From assembly GCA_021234535.1 (NCBI GenBank), contig CM037838.1, positions 9,998,672 to 10,062,671 on the forward strand: 64,000 nucleotides of DNA. The letters run 5' to 3'. Below, piece after piece: positions 11,802-21,769 of the stretch. The notes beneath the pieces are model-generated. The model did no database searches. It worked only from the letters and a program-made list of their open reading frames with translations, and was not told the DNA's origin. The number at the start of each line of letters is the position of its first letter. The stretch's first letter is position 1. Made by a program: the position numbers and the translations under genes. This stretch comes from Stichopus chloronotus (taxonomy: Eukaryota; Echinodermata; Holothuroidea; Aspidochirotida; Stichopodidae).

Positions 11802-12194
11802 ATCAGCATGAGAGAAATGTTAGGTGTGAGCAATTGCCCTGATGGTGGCTTAAAGGAGTGATAAGGTGCTCTCAGTAGGACATACAGTACAAATACTACA
11901 TCAGACTTAAATCAGCATGAGAGAAATGTTAGGTACGTGTGAGCAATTGGCCTGATGGTGGCTTAAAGGAGTGATAAGGTGCTCTCAGTAGGACATACAT
12001 ACAGTACAAATACTACATCAGACTTACCAGCGTGAGAGAAATGTTAGGTGTGAGCAATTGCCCTGATGGTGGCTTAAAGGAGTGATAAGGTGCTCTCAGT
12101 AGGACATACATACAGTACAAATACTACATCAGACTTACCATCATGAGAGAAATGTTAGGTGTGAGCAATTGGCCTGATGGAGACTTAAAGGAGT
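11802..12194 (+). repeat. Tandem repeat, 109-115 bp unit, about 3.5 copies
   Basis: Units start at about 11802, 11911, 12026 and 12137 (spacings near 109, 115 and 111). Each carries ATGAGAGAAATGTTAGGT, GAGCAATTGSCCTGATGG, GGCTTAAAGGAGTGATAAGG and ATACAGTACAAATACTACAT. The last unit stops after GACTTAAAGGAGTGGGA. Copies are nearly identical apart from small indels, so the array is young or being homogenised. Confidence 0.9.
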
Positions 12195-14617
12195 GGGATT
12201 TGCTCATGCGTAGGCCTGCTCAGTAAATGTCGCTATCAAAGTGCACATGAGGTAGCTGGCTGTTTTCACCATTATTGGTAGTTCCATGTATCCTTTGTCA
12301 TTGTACGCCCTTAGATAAGTGCTTGTGCTCGAATACATACAACTGCAACGCAACTTACTGGAGTCTACATCCTGTTTTGTGTCATTTTACTGTCAACATA
12401 CCTGTATGTACAACTTTGTCTGCATGTGCTTCATATTGCAAATTCAGCCATGAAAAATCTTTGCTAAGTTTGCTGTGGTGATTATTGTGTCAAAGATCCT
12501 TTTTTTTTTACTTTGTTGAGTGCTACTGTACAGTACTTGAAGTTCAGGTGAGGCTGATGTTGTGTGCAATAAATAGACGGGAGCATGTGGAAAGCAATGG
12601 GTGTGGCACATGTACAGTTTGTGTGATTACTAAGTTTGCTCATTGGGCTGCATGCATGCATGCATGGAGTAATATTTGTAGCATATTTCTCTGTAGGTAT
12701 ACTATAAGTACTGTACTCCCTTTAAACTATTTAAGCCAAGTTTAATAGGTTGAAAAGTTGATTCTCTGTACTTGCATTAATGAACTGCTACTCAATTTTA
12801 GTTAAGCATTTACTATACTAAATCAGGAATTCCATTAATACTATTTGACTACCAGTACTGCCTATTTGAAGCTTCGTACTTTGTAGTTACTCCAAAAACT
12901 GTGTAACTGGAGCTAATTTGTGTGCTCTTAGCTCTCATCGATATTATATAGGCTACCTCTCTCAGGAAAGAGAAATAGTGTGATAGAAATCGGTAAATTC
13001 TTTGCGATAATTTACAAGGCCTGACAGTAGTAACATCTATGCGAAGCATACTTTAAGTGTAAGGCCTAATAACGGTAGCAATAAGTGTGTGTGTATCAGT
13101 GCTGACTCGAATAAGATTACAGCAGGATTGCTGTAACCTGCTGAAACTAAAAAAAAATCTACTACCAGTAATAATGAAAACAAAGAATTCTAAAGATAGA
13201 AATTGCATCTCATGATTTTATTTGAATGCTTGTCCCAATACTGATTGTATTTAACAATAACAGTGAACTAATAAGTAGTCAAATATGGACATATTTTAGC
13301 CTGAAATTAACATTTTGACTTTTTTACTTTTGTGCCCTCCTTTATAAGTTGAGAGTTTTATCTACTATTCCATGCCTTTATGGGAGATAATGGAACAAAC
13401 TACTTATTTAACCAATTGAACTGAATATATCTATTGTAAAAGTTGTAAAGGCTAGCTAATTAACTAATTAGTAATGCTATGAAATTTTTTTTTTTCATAT
13501 GTTCAACTACTACTACTTTTTATGTAGTGAAAAATAACTGATTTGCAAATTTGATTGATTTACAATTTCTGGAAATCCCCCCTAGGATTTTAAATCCCAC
13601 AAAAAAAAAAGTGATTTGGGAAGGGGTACCCCCCTCAATTTCTGAGCAGTAGCATAGACACTGAGCACATACACTTCAGTGATTAAGTGAATATTACACC
13701 AACATCTGCCAGTATGCATTTTCCATAACAATAACCACCTGGCCATATGATATGAGAACATGTGGTCACAAAGGTATGTAATTCATAGTTAAATTCAAAA
13801 GAGTTGGGCATATTCTTCATGCTAGCTGTCATGCAAGTTGAATGGGTACAGTATACTGAACATGTGCTCCCAAACTTAAAGAAATTGTATCACAATCAGC
13901 TACTGTACAGTACCTGGGATTTTTCCACCGCCAGCTGCATGTTATAGTCACTTACATTTCGAGAAATCTTTCCATTTTCTAAAATTACTGTTACTATTCT
14001 GTCTCTTGTTTTTTTCTCCACAGAATCAGTTCCAACAACCTGACACATACTTCTGTTGACCAGCTACTCGGTATTTCTTTTTACATGTGAAGACCTTGCA
14101 CTGCTTGCCATCCAAAATGATTGCACACTCCGTAAGTACAGTGCGATACAGTACCATACAGTGGTACATGTACAGTATGTGGTTCCTTTCATGCAGGATT
14201 ATAGTTTCTGTAAAACAGCTTTCACATAGCATTTACATCTGTAAGTGTATTTTACACTTGCCCACAGTCAATGAAAAATTCTGCTTTGCTGGTTTAATGA
14301 TCTTGACAAAGAACATATTGCTGTGCTGTCTACATGATATTATTTGTGAGTTTTGAACATGTACTACTCTCTTACAGAGTCTCTCTCATATCCCATACCA
14401 GTCTATTATACTTGCCATGGACTATCTGGTCATTTACTTTTCCAAACCTCTATGTACAACTTGTTGCACATGTAGGTGATGTAAAATTTGTATTAGTGCT
14501 TTTTATGTTCTTAGCCCTCCCCCCCTCTTCCATCTAACATCAAGTGCATTGTACTTCAGGGAGAAATTGTATTTCGTCATTGATTAATCATGGTATATAG
14601 TATTCTGTTTGTTACAG
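12195..14617. other. No certain gene; splice-like segment 14024-14131
   Basis: (TGCA)n at about 12649-12665. At 14024-14131 a strong acceptor (CTTGTTTTTTTCTCCACAG) and a strong donor (CTCC|GTAAGT) bracket 108 nt, but all three frames contain a stop, so this would be a non-coding or UTR exon or a decoy. Cys-rich open frames at 12275-12745 have no splice support. Confidence 0.35.
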
Positions 14618-14795
14618 ATCGACAGTGTGCATTGCAGGTAGCATGTAATAGTGGTGATTATAGTTCACACCTACTCTCAGGGAGGACTGTAACCTGCAGT
14701 CATGAAAACCTCCTTTGTACAAACCAGAATTGGTCATCTAGTGAAACTGAGAACTGTAACCCTAGTACCCTACTGTACAGTGCAACAGTCACATT
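14618..14795 (+). CDS. Candidate exon, sushi/CCP-like Cys pattern
   Basis: After the acceptor CTGTTTGTTACAG (ends 14617) the frame with two leading nucleotides is open to a TGA near 14800. It reads RQCALQVACNSGDYSSHLLS, then GRTVTCSHENLLCTNQNWSS, then SETENC. The order Cys...Gly-Asp-Tyr...Gly-Arg-Thr-Val-Thr-Cys...Asn-Trp-Ser...Cys is reminiscent of a complement-control (sushi) module, but the match is loose and the exon end is undefined (possible donor ACT|GTAACC inside). Also seen: many TACAGTA words at its 3' side. Confidence 0.3.
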
Positions 14796-15895
14796 TTGAC
14801 TAGACTGAAAAGTCAAAAGTTTCCATGCTATTCACGTGCACACTAGTTGCCTAATATTTAGGTTTAGCTCAAGATTGTCCTCCTTTACAGATTTCTCTTT
14901 GGGAATGTCTGTACAATGTGTCCCTCTTTGTGTCCTACAGTAGATGTTTTCTCTCAGAGAAGGAATCAGAGCCTTAAACCTCAAGTATTCTTATGTTTGT
15001 TCCTAAATGACTTCTTTCACAGTTCTTTCCTGGGCATGTTAAATGCACAGTACCGGCACCAGAACTTTTATTCAGGTGCATGCAAAACTAAGTTAAACAA
15101 CATGCACAAGTGTTAGGAAGGGGTCAAGAAATCACGCGTAAATACCCACACCAATGAATTGTGGGGATTTTATGTTCCAGTAAACTCTGATTTGAAGATC
15201 AGTAAACCATGCTACTGCTTTGATCAACTTACAATACAGTATTGTATTGTACAATAGTCAGATCGGTTAACAACTGCTATGGTACTGTAAGTCACAGTTC
15301 CTTATTGTTGGAGTTACTGTAACTAGCCCTCATTAATCATTTCATTTCTGCATGGCTTTCCCTCCAATCATGTGCAGATCCTAGTCATAGCTTTTTCATT
15401 GTGTCTGCAAACATCGCCATTTCACATTGCACAACATTTGAGTATTTCTCACCATGTAGTACAGTATTATTCTGTTAAGTTGCCATTGCCTCTTTCATTG
15501 TTGTTTGGGTTGTTGAGCAACTTTTGTTGTCCATCTGAAAATAATGCTGTTTATTCTCCAAGACACTGGCGTAAAAGCAGGGTGTGACTCCCGTTCAAAG
15601 TTGATAGGCACAGCCATAAACAGCAAATTTAACCATTTAAGAAGTGTACATTGTACAGTATGTTCAATATGAATGCTGCATATGCTGATATATTATGAGG
15701 AATTTCCATGCAAATTGACCTACTGGTTGCCTCATTGTGACAATCTTCCTTCATCTGAGTCCACCAGAAACGGTGTAGTAGGTGTAGGGAGGAATCTAGC
15801 AACATACAGTACAGTTACCATGTATGTGAGACCAGCCTGATGCTAGTCTGTACTTTTTACTTGTAACTTTATGCGCAGTGTTTTGATGTCTTTGT
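14796..15895. other. No gene recognised
   Basis: Contains several ACTGTACAGTA-type words and an AT palindrome near 15233-15255. No supported exon. Confidence 0.45.
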
Positions 15896-15944
15896 GTGCA
15901 GTTTAAGTTCGTGATGCTAAGGGCATCACGAACTTAAACTGCAC
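15896..15944. repeat. Perfect 22-bp inverted repeat with 5-nt loop
   Basis: GTGCAGTTTAAGTTCGTGAT plus GC (15896-15917) is followed by the loop TAAGG and then the exact reverse complement (15923-15944). A 22-bp arm with no mismatch is far beyond chance. It could be a hairpin-forming transposon remnant, a small-RNA precursor, or a fold-back artefact. Confidence 0.9.
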
Positions 15945-16066
15945 AAAAATCTAGTTATGAATTTTGTGACACTCAGATTGTAAAAGTACATGTATGCAGT
16001 TGAGTGGATTGGCTACGTACAGTAGCTGTCCGGACAGGTGAGAGAGAAAATAATGTAATTTATTGG

Positions 16067-16687
16067 TTAAAGGGGAAATCAGTCTTTGACTGAGAAAATT
16101 CACCTTTAGTTGAGTTTTCTTTCTAAACTGATTGTTCACCGAAATAAAGAGACATTGGGGAGGTGTTTGAAGGTAGAAGAAACAGTAATTATTGCGTTAA
16201 TTACTGTTGAATGAGAAGTCTTAATATTTGTTGGGTACAAAGAATAAACGTTCATGTACAAGATAAGACAAGACAGCCTCTATATGATGACCAATCACAG
16301 CATAAGACTGAGATGACATTATATGAATAAGCATATTAAACCGAACTGTTTACAGTTCCCATGCTGTTCGTGCATTGCACAATGCTAATAAACAAGAGTT
16401 AAGTGATAGTTGATGATACATACAGCACGTAGGCTTTGTATGAAACTGTTCAGCCACACCTCCTCGTACCTTGAAAGGCGATAACTCACATTTGATTCAA
16501 TGAATATGGATGTTACAGACTTTTGGAGTTCTTCACAGATTTTTTGCGAACTTGACTCGTTTCTTGGAATCGTCCACATGTTTTGAGATAATCTTGATCA
16601 TATTTGTTAGTTACAAGTCATTGTACGATACCGGTGGAGAATAGTAGTGAAATAATTTGTGAAAATCAACCTTGATTTCCCCTTTAA
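16067..16687. mobile_element. 621-bp element with TTAAAGGGGAAATCA ends
   Basis: Left end TTAAAGGGGAAATCA (16067-16081) and right end TTGATTTCCCCTTTAA (16672-16687) are inverted repeats, and each carries TTAA at its outer edge. TTAA is the target of piggyBac-type elements, but the inner terminus does not look like a piggyBac end that I recognise. The interior has no transposase; the minus open frame at 16385-16579 is unrecognised. Confidence 0.5.
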
Positions 16688-17117
16688 GACACTGAATGGT
16701 TGTATACCACTATTGATCAGTCTTTGATGGCATCTTTCAACACATTCAGCTAGCTTCTCCTTGTAGACTTGTCCATCTTGATACTGTTAAGTTTATATGT
16801 TAGAAATGTACAGTACACAGATTTACCTGTGCAGTACCCTATCTTCACTCTTCATGATCGGTAGTTACTGTATCACATTACCTTTGTAACTTAGAACGAT
16901 GTCAGAGGTGGATCTACGGGGGGGACACAACAGGCATGTCCTCCCCCCTTTATTAGCACATAAGAAAAAATAAAAACATGAGAAAAAAAGGTAGAAGGGA
17001 AAACGTGAGGGCACATGAACATGTTTGCAATTACCCTGGTGTTTGTTCCATTAATCAGATTTTGAAGTTTTCACCCAATAGACATGTTGTTTTTCCAATT
17101 TCTCCCTGCTAACCCAG
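16688..17117. other. Intron-like sequence before the MATH exon
   Basis: Contains a short G7/C6 inverted pair at about 16918-16946. It ends in a pyrimidine-rich tract and branch-point-like CTAAC leading to the acceptor CTGCTAACCCAG at 17117. Confidence 0.5.
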
Positions 17118-17717
17118 AAAACGACAGCAGAGGAGAGCACTGTTGCAGCAGAACCAGGGATACACTCGCTCATCTGGCTCTTGTTACAGGCAGAACGTCA
17201 ACAAGAGCAAACACAATGGCTGAAGGAAAAGGTAGTCGAAAATGAAAGAACTATCCAGAAGCTGACGGAGAAGCTCGCTTCTTTCTATATCCAGAATGAT
17301 GGCATCCTCAGGTGGACCATCCCAGATTTTCAAAAGTCACCACTAGTCGAAGGAATCCAATCTGAAGACTTCTTCTCAGTGGAAGGTCACCGGATGTCGG
17401 TCAAAATTCTCGAGAATGGAGGTGGGAAGTTGTCGATTTCTTTTACTGTGAGTGAATGGCCATGTGGTGAGCTGCAGCCGTTCCCTTACGGAGGAATTAG
17501 TTTTCAGATTCGATCACCTAATGACAACAACCACCACGAGGAGATTATGAAGATAGGCTCTACTGCCGGAGATAGCCTTACCGTCTCTCCCCAGAACCCC
17601 ACTGTCAGTTTGTCAGATTTTGTGCAAATGTCAGAGTTACCTTCCAAATATCTATCTGAGGGAGGTACACTTTGCATTAAGATAGCATTGGTGAAGGATC
17701 TGCAAGATGAGAACTAA
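17118..17717 (+). CDS. TRAF-like protein, terminal coiled-coil/MATH exon
   Basis: The frame is open from the acceptor at 17117 to TAA at 17715-17717; a second acceptor (CTCTTGTTACAG, ending 17189) gives the same phase, so the exon starts at 17118 or 17190. The first third is a charged coiled coil (ERQQEQTQWLKEK then heptad-like NERTIQKLTEKLASF). It is followed by a MATH/TRAF-C fold: GILRWTIPDF (strand 1, the conserved Trp present), SEDFFSVEGHRMSVKILENG, GKLSISFTVSEWP, PFPYGGISFQI and the closing EGGTLCIKIALV. Order and spacing match TRAF C-domains, but the TRAF2/3/5 hallmarks YLNGDG and SSSF are absent, so receptor specificity should differ. TRAFs are cytoplasmic trimeric adaptors for TNF-receptor/IL-1R-type signalling. 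RING and TRAF-type zinc-finger exons were not found upstream. No frame disruption. Confidence 0.8.
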   Translation, partial: KTTAEESTVAAEPGIHSLIWLLLQAERQQEQTQWLKEKVVENERTIQKLTEKLASFYIQNDGILRWTIPDFQKSPLVEGIQSEDFFSVEGHRMSVKILENGGGKLSISFTVSEWPCGELQPFPYGGISFQIRSPNDNNHHEEIMKIGSTAGDSLTVSPQNPTVSLSDFVQMSELPSKYLSEGGTLCIKIALVKDLQDEN

Positions 17718-18114
17718 TGTTGGGCGATCTTGACTTTTTGTTGCTATAGTAATTACAGAGAACATTATTGTGATGATCTCAATAATTATCTCAAACTGTC
17801 TAAGCAGTTTGTTGTAAGCCTAAATTTCAGCTTCCCCCAGGGAGTTGTAAGGCCTAGTCTAAAGATCACACACACTAGTAAGGCCACCAATTTTCATTTC
17901 TTGAAGAAGCAAGCTGAATTCCGTTTTCCAACCTTTTCTATTTCCCTTTTGGTTTCATCTCCAATCCTTTTGCATTTTTGCGCATTTCCGTAGCATCTTA
18001 GTGGATGTCTACAAGTGGAAAAAGTCTAACAGGTTTTCTCCAGCTGTAGTTGTTCACAGCTCACACCTTTGTAGAACTGTGCAATGTAAGGATGAAGACC
18101 ATTGTACCGTTGTA
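17718..18114. other. Probable 3' UTR/flank of the MATH exon
   Basis: No further exon. An open frame at 17730-17993 directly follows the stop but has no splice signal and skewed composition. Confidence 0.4.
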
Positions 18115-18315
18115 TAGTAGATGGATGGACTGCATCTTTCAAAAAGGGATTGGCTCAGAAACAGTAAAAAACAGAAATCATATTTGAAAATTAACAGTTG
18201 TTACCATGAGTACAAATTACCTGAATGTTGCAACTTATAACCTTGCCAAACTTTTAGACATGAAACTTCAATGTTTTCTTTTAGCCTACACGTGCAATCA
18301 CTGTAGCACTATCAT
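18115..18315. repeat. Repeat shared with 6.28-6.83 kb
   Basis: Contains AACAGTAAAAAACAGAAA, CATATTTGAAAATTAACAG and CACGTGCAATCACTGTAG, aligning with the two halves at 6283-6380 and 6755-6835. Lies where the 3' UTR of the MATH gene would be. Confidence 0.6.
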
Positions 18316-20640
18316 CACACAAAAAAAATCATTGAAATAATCATAACTTTTGATGTGATGCCCAACACTGAGGGGGTTCAGTGAAAGTAATTTGGTGTCA
18401 TTTTGTACAGATAGATCTATCACAAGTGCTCATTGTTCAGAGTTCCAAATTAACACAGCGAAGAAACACCAAAGGACCCCAAGAAAGGAAAATAAAAACC
18501 TGCAAAAAAGGCAGTTTAATATAGAAAATGTAAATTTGTAATGAGAAAATGTAAATTTGCAGTAACCAAAACAAACCAAAAATCTGTCTGGAACAGAATA
18601 AGAAATTTTGAAATAAAGTAAAGTGCACAGAAAAAAGACAGATCAGAAAAGAAAAAAAAATCGATTATCAGATCAAAAGTATGAACAGTTATTTGCACAT
18701 CATAAACTGTGTTAATAGAAATTCAAGTTTACTTTAACTTGAATTAGAAGTATGCAAATGAAGTTGTGGGGCATCTCCATAACCCCCCTTTTAATGGGCC
18801 CTACCCTATGTGACCTGTGTGATGAAATATACCTTGGTCAGTTATCCTTCAGATTATCATTTCACTGTGATACTATTTCCGTATCATTCCACTGTATTCC
18901 ACAGCAGTGTCTGATTTTTTTTAAGGTCCAAAAATTTTAACTTACATGTCTTGACAAAATCATTGCACTCTAACCTCCCATACTTTGAGCACACAGTTAG
19001 CCTTAAGCAAATAGGGACACTTGGGACAGCAGTTTGTTTGGTGTGAAAACACCCCAAAACATCAAAAGAAGTAAAGAATAGGATATTTATCCTAGGTGTT
19101 CAGAGGTGTGACCATCCATTTAAAATTCTGATTTTGATTCTTTTTGTCATTTTGAAAAGTCAAAGCAAGAAGAGGAAACTTTGAAGAGGATTTGAAGAGA
19201 ATAATGTTTCAACCAAAGAAGCACTGTGGGTAGTGATATGTATGGGGTTGCAGGCTACAGTAGAATGAACCTAGCCTTTGTTGGAGGCAGTGTTTACTTT
19301 TTTGCTTATAAGGTGTGAAATGGTCTGTATACAGTGAGCAAGTGAAATCACTTTTAAATGGCCAAATCAAATGAAAGTTTGGTTCTTAATGATTACCATG
19401 GCCTTATCAGTTGCCTTGCTGTGCATCTACCCTTTAATTTCTTCTTTTTGCTGTAACTTAATAAATCCTGCCTTACTGCTTGCTTCAACCAACATGGCAT
19501 TCACATTTTAGATGTGCATTGTTATCAATTGTCTGTCTCTGCAGCAAGCAAAATGACTAGAGTTTGCATCGGGAGCAACGTTCTGACTCATCAATCTGTT
19601 AGACTAGCAGTACAGTATGTACGTTATCAGTTCACAGTGGAACGTTTTGCTTTGCGTGTTGATGTAACACCATGTACGGTATCTTTCATAAGAGCGTGAT
19701 ACAATGAATTGCTCTCAGGAATGCACGGTGAATTTTGTCTCATGTACAAAGTATGTTAATGAAAACTTTGGATCTGGGTAGCATAGGTTGGGTACCTGGA
19801 TACCCAGGTACCTTATGCAAACACTGAAAATTACACTACCAGAAGTTGTTACTGCCCAGTATTGTAAATGCATAAGGATTGGAACGGTTGGCCTCTCTTC
19901 CATACAATTAATTGCAAGGAATCAGGGCATTTCATTGAAATTGTAAGGGATGTAACATTAGGATAAACTAGAAAGACTTTATTGACAGTAAAAAGATTAT
20001 TCAAAAGTGTGCTTTGCAAACGTGTCGATTTCTTGATGAAATTGCAAGGATATTTTTATGCACTTAATTGTCGAAGTTTATAGTTTACTTGAGCATTTTC
20101 TTTTAAACAGTCATGGTATATGTCAGGATATAGTAATATATGACACAATATTTGCCATTTTACAGTAAAAGGTCATAAAAGGTAAGATTATGGCATTCGG
20201 CTTACAGTAACATTTAGATTGAACTCTTCCTCCATGCTTCACCTCTTAGTTGATTGCAATTTTCTTTTCTTTTTTTGGCTTATTTTAACTTTTCTCTCTT
20301 TTTTTGTTGGGATTTGCCAGCATTCTCTCAGCACTTTGTAGTTCTGGTGTAACCTCAACACACTGGAGATGGGGTGGATGTGACATTTCATGTTGTCCCA
20401 AACGCTCTGTCAGTTGTTATTCACCTTGTTATTGTAGTTTTGCATAGTTTTGTCTGTGTGTTCGTAATTTCCTTTATGTTTCTCCATGCACATCACTGTA
20501 TGTATACACTCTACCAATGCTTTCCATTTTTAAACTGAAATCTGAAAATATCTGAAAATATCCAAACTGAAATTCAAGGGAATAATTACTGTAACTTGTT
20601 AAAATCTACAGTAGTAGTTAGACTGTTTTTGACTGGAGAT
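18316..20640. other. No gene recognised; small hairpin at 19791-19812
   Basis: AT-rich. GGTACCTGG (19791-19799) pairs exactly with CCAGGTACC (19804-19812) across four bases. Open frames are short and lack splice support. Confidence 0.45.
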
Positions 20641-20644
20641 GTGA

Positions 20645-20667
20645 CCTCTCTCTCCACCTCTCTCTCC

Positions 20668-20698
<31 letters not shown>

Positions 20699-20700
20699 AC
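20645..20700 (+). repeat. (CT)n microsatellite
   Basis: Interrupted CTCTCTCCAC units lead into an almost pure (CT) tract at about 20671-20698, a polypyrimidine/polypurine mirror repeat. Open frames on both strands here are by-products. Confidence 0.95.
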
Positions 20701-21438
20701 CTTATTGCCATTTTCAGAGTATTTTCTGGTCTTATCTACCTGAGGTTCTTTAATTTCCACAGGGTTAATGATTTCATTGCTTTTTATTCCTGCCTTGTTG
20801 TACATATGTAAATACTAGAATTCTATTTTCTTTCTTGTCTACCTTACCAAGCTCATAACTGTGCCACTAGTATTGCCTCAGTCGTTACCAAAATTTTCTA
20901 TCTCACTGTTGATCTTAACACAAGGCTTTCATACACCTTAATTGTCCACCCATTCACATTCCCACCTACAATTCAGGCTTTTCTATTACACTATTTCTAC
21001 ACTTTTCTATATATTGCACTCATAGTCCCTTCCTGCATGCCTGTCTGTCTTTCTGTCTGTCTGTGATGGCAACATTTTTCACGGTAAACACTGTCTTTTT
21101 TTCTTCTTTGTCTTTGCATCTATTTTTTTCTTTCTCTCATATTCAGAGTAGGTCTTGAAGTTTATGACAGGTCACCCAGTGTGAATGTTGTGAATGATTT
21201 TTTGAGCACTTTTGCCTGTTTGGATGTATTTTGATAATGCAGACGTGCTCAGACTCATCATGTAATTAGTAATGGTGCTTGTTATTATTGCTGTTTAAGA
21301 TTATTAGTCAGATCACATATATGGATTTGGCAATCCTGAGTAGGGCTTTATACTTCTCTCATTATAGCAGCATCTCATGGACAGTTTTCTAAGGGACTGC
21401 TGGCTCCCCGTCAGTCATGACCATCATGGGATCGTAAA
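20701..21438. other. No gene recognised
   Basis: Pyrimidine-rich with short (CTGT) runs near 21043-21062. No exon seen. Confidence 0.45.
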
Positions 21439-21769
21439 CAGGGATTCTGCCAGAAACACGAAAAAAAGGGGAGATTTATTACTCCTAAACCCCCAAGTCA
21501 AAAGTGATGCTGTCCTTGGCCAAAGTTACAAGTGGGTTTAGGGGGACAGAAGCTTGCATCAAAGGCCCAACAAGGTGCAATTTGAAGGATCTGAAAGCCC
21601 ATTTATTTATGTAAGTTCAAAATTGCTGCAAAAGTGTCCTCTTAATTCTTAAGTAAGAAACCAAGACATTGACAGTTTTTTATTTTTCTTGAGTCTGACA
21701 AGGGGGGATTTTACCCACCTTCCTTTGGGAATGTGGGACAAACCCCTTCCCCCCCTGACGGAAACCCTG
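21439..21769. mobile_element. 331-bp non-autonomous hAT-like element
   Basis: Left end CAGGGATTCTGCCAG; reverse complement of the right end is CAGGGTTTCCGTCAG. The flanks ATCGTAAA (21431-21438) and AACGTAAG (21770-21777) match at six of eight positions, consistent with an aged 8-bp target duplication. Interior non-coding. Confidence 0.65.

Noticed and set aside
11802..12194. Regular repeat considered as a CRISPR array
   Set aside because: Units are contiguous tandem copies without spacers, and the DNA is clearly eukaryotic.
14024..14131. 108-nt segment with excellent splice signals
   Set aside because: All three frames contain stops, so it is not a coding exon; kept only as a possible non-coding exon.
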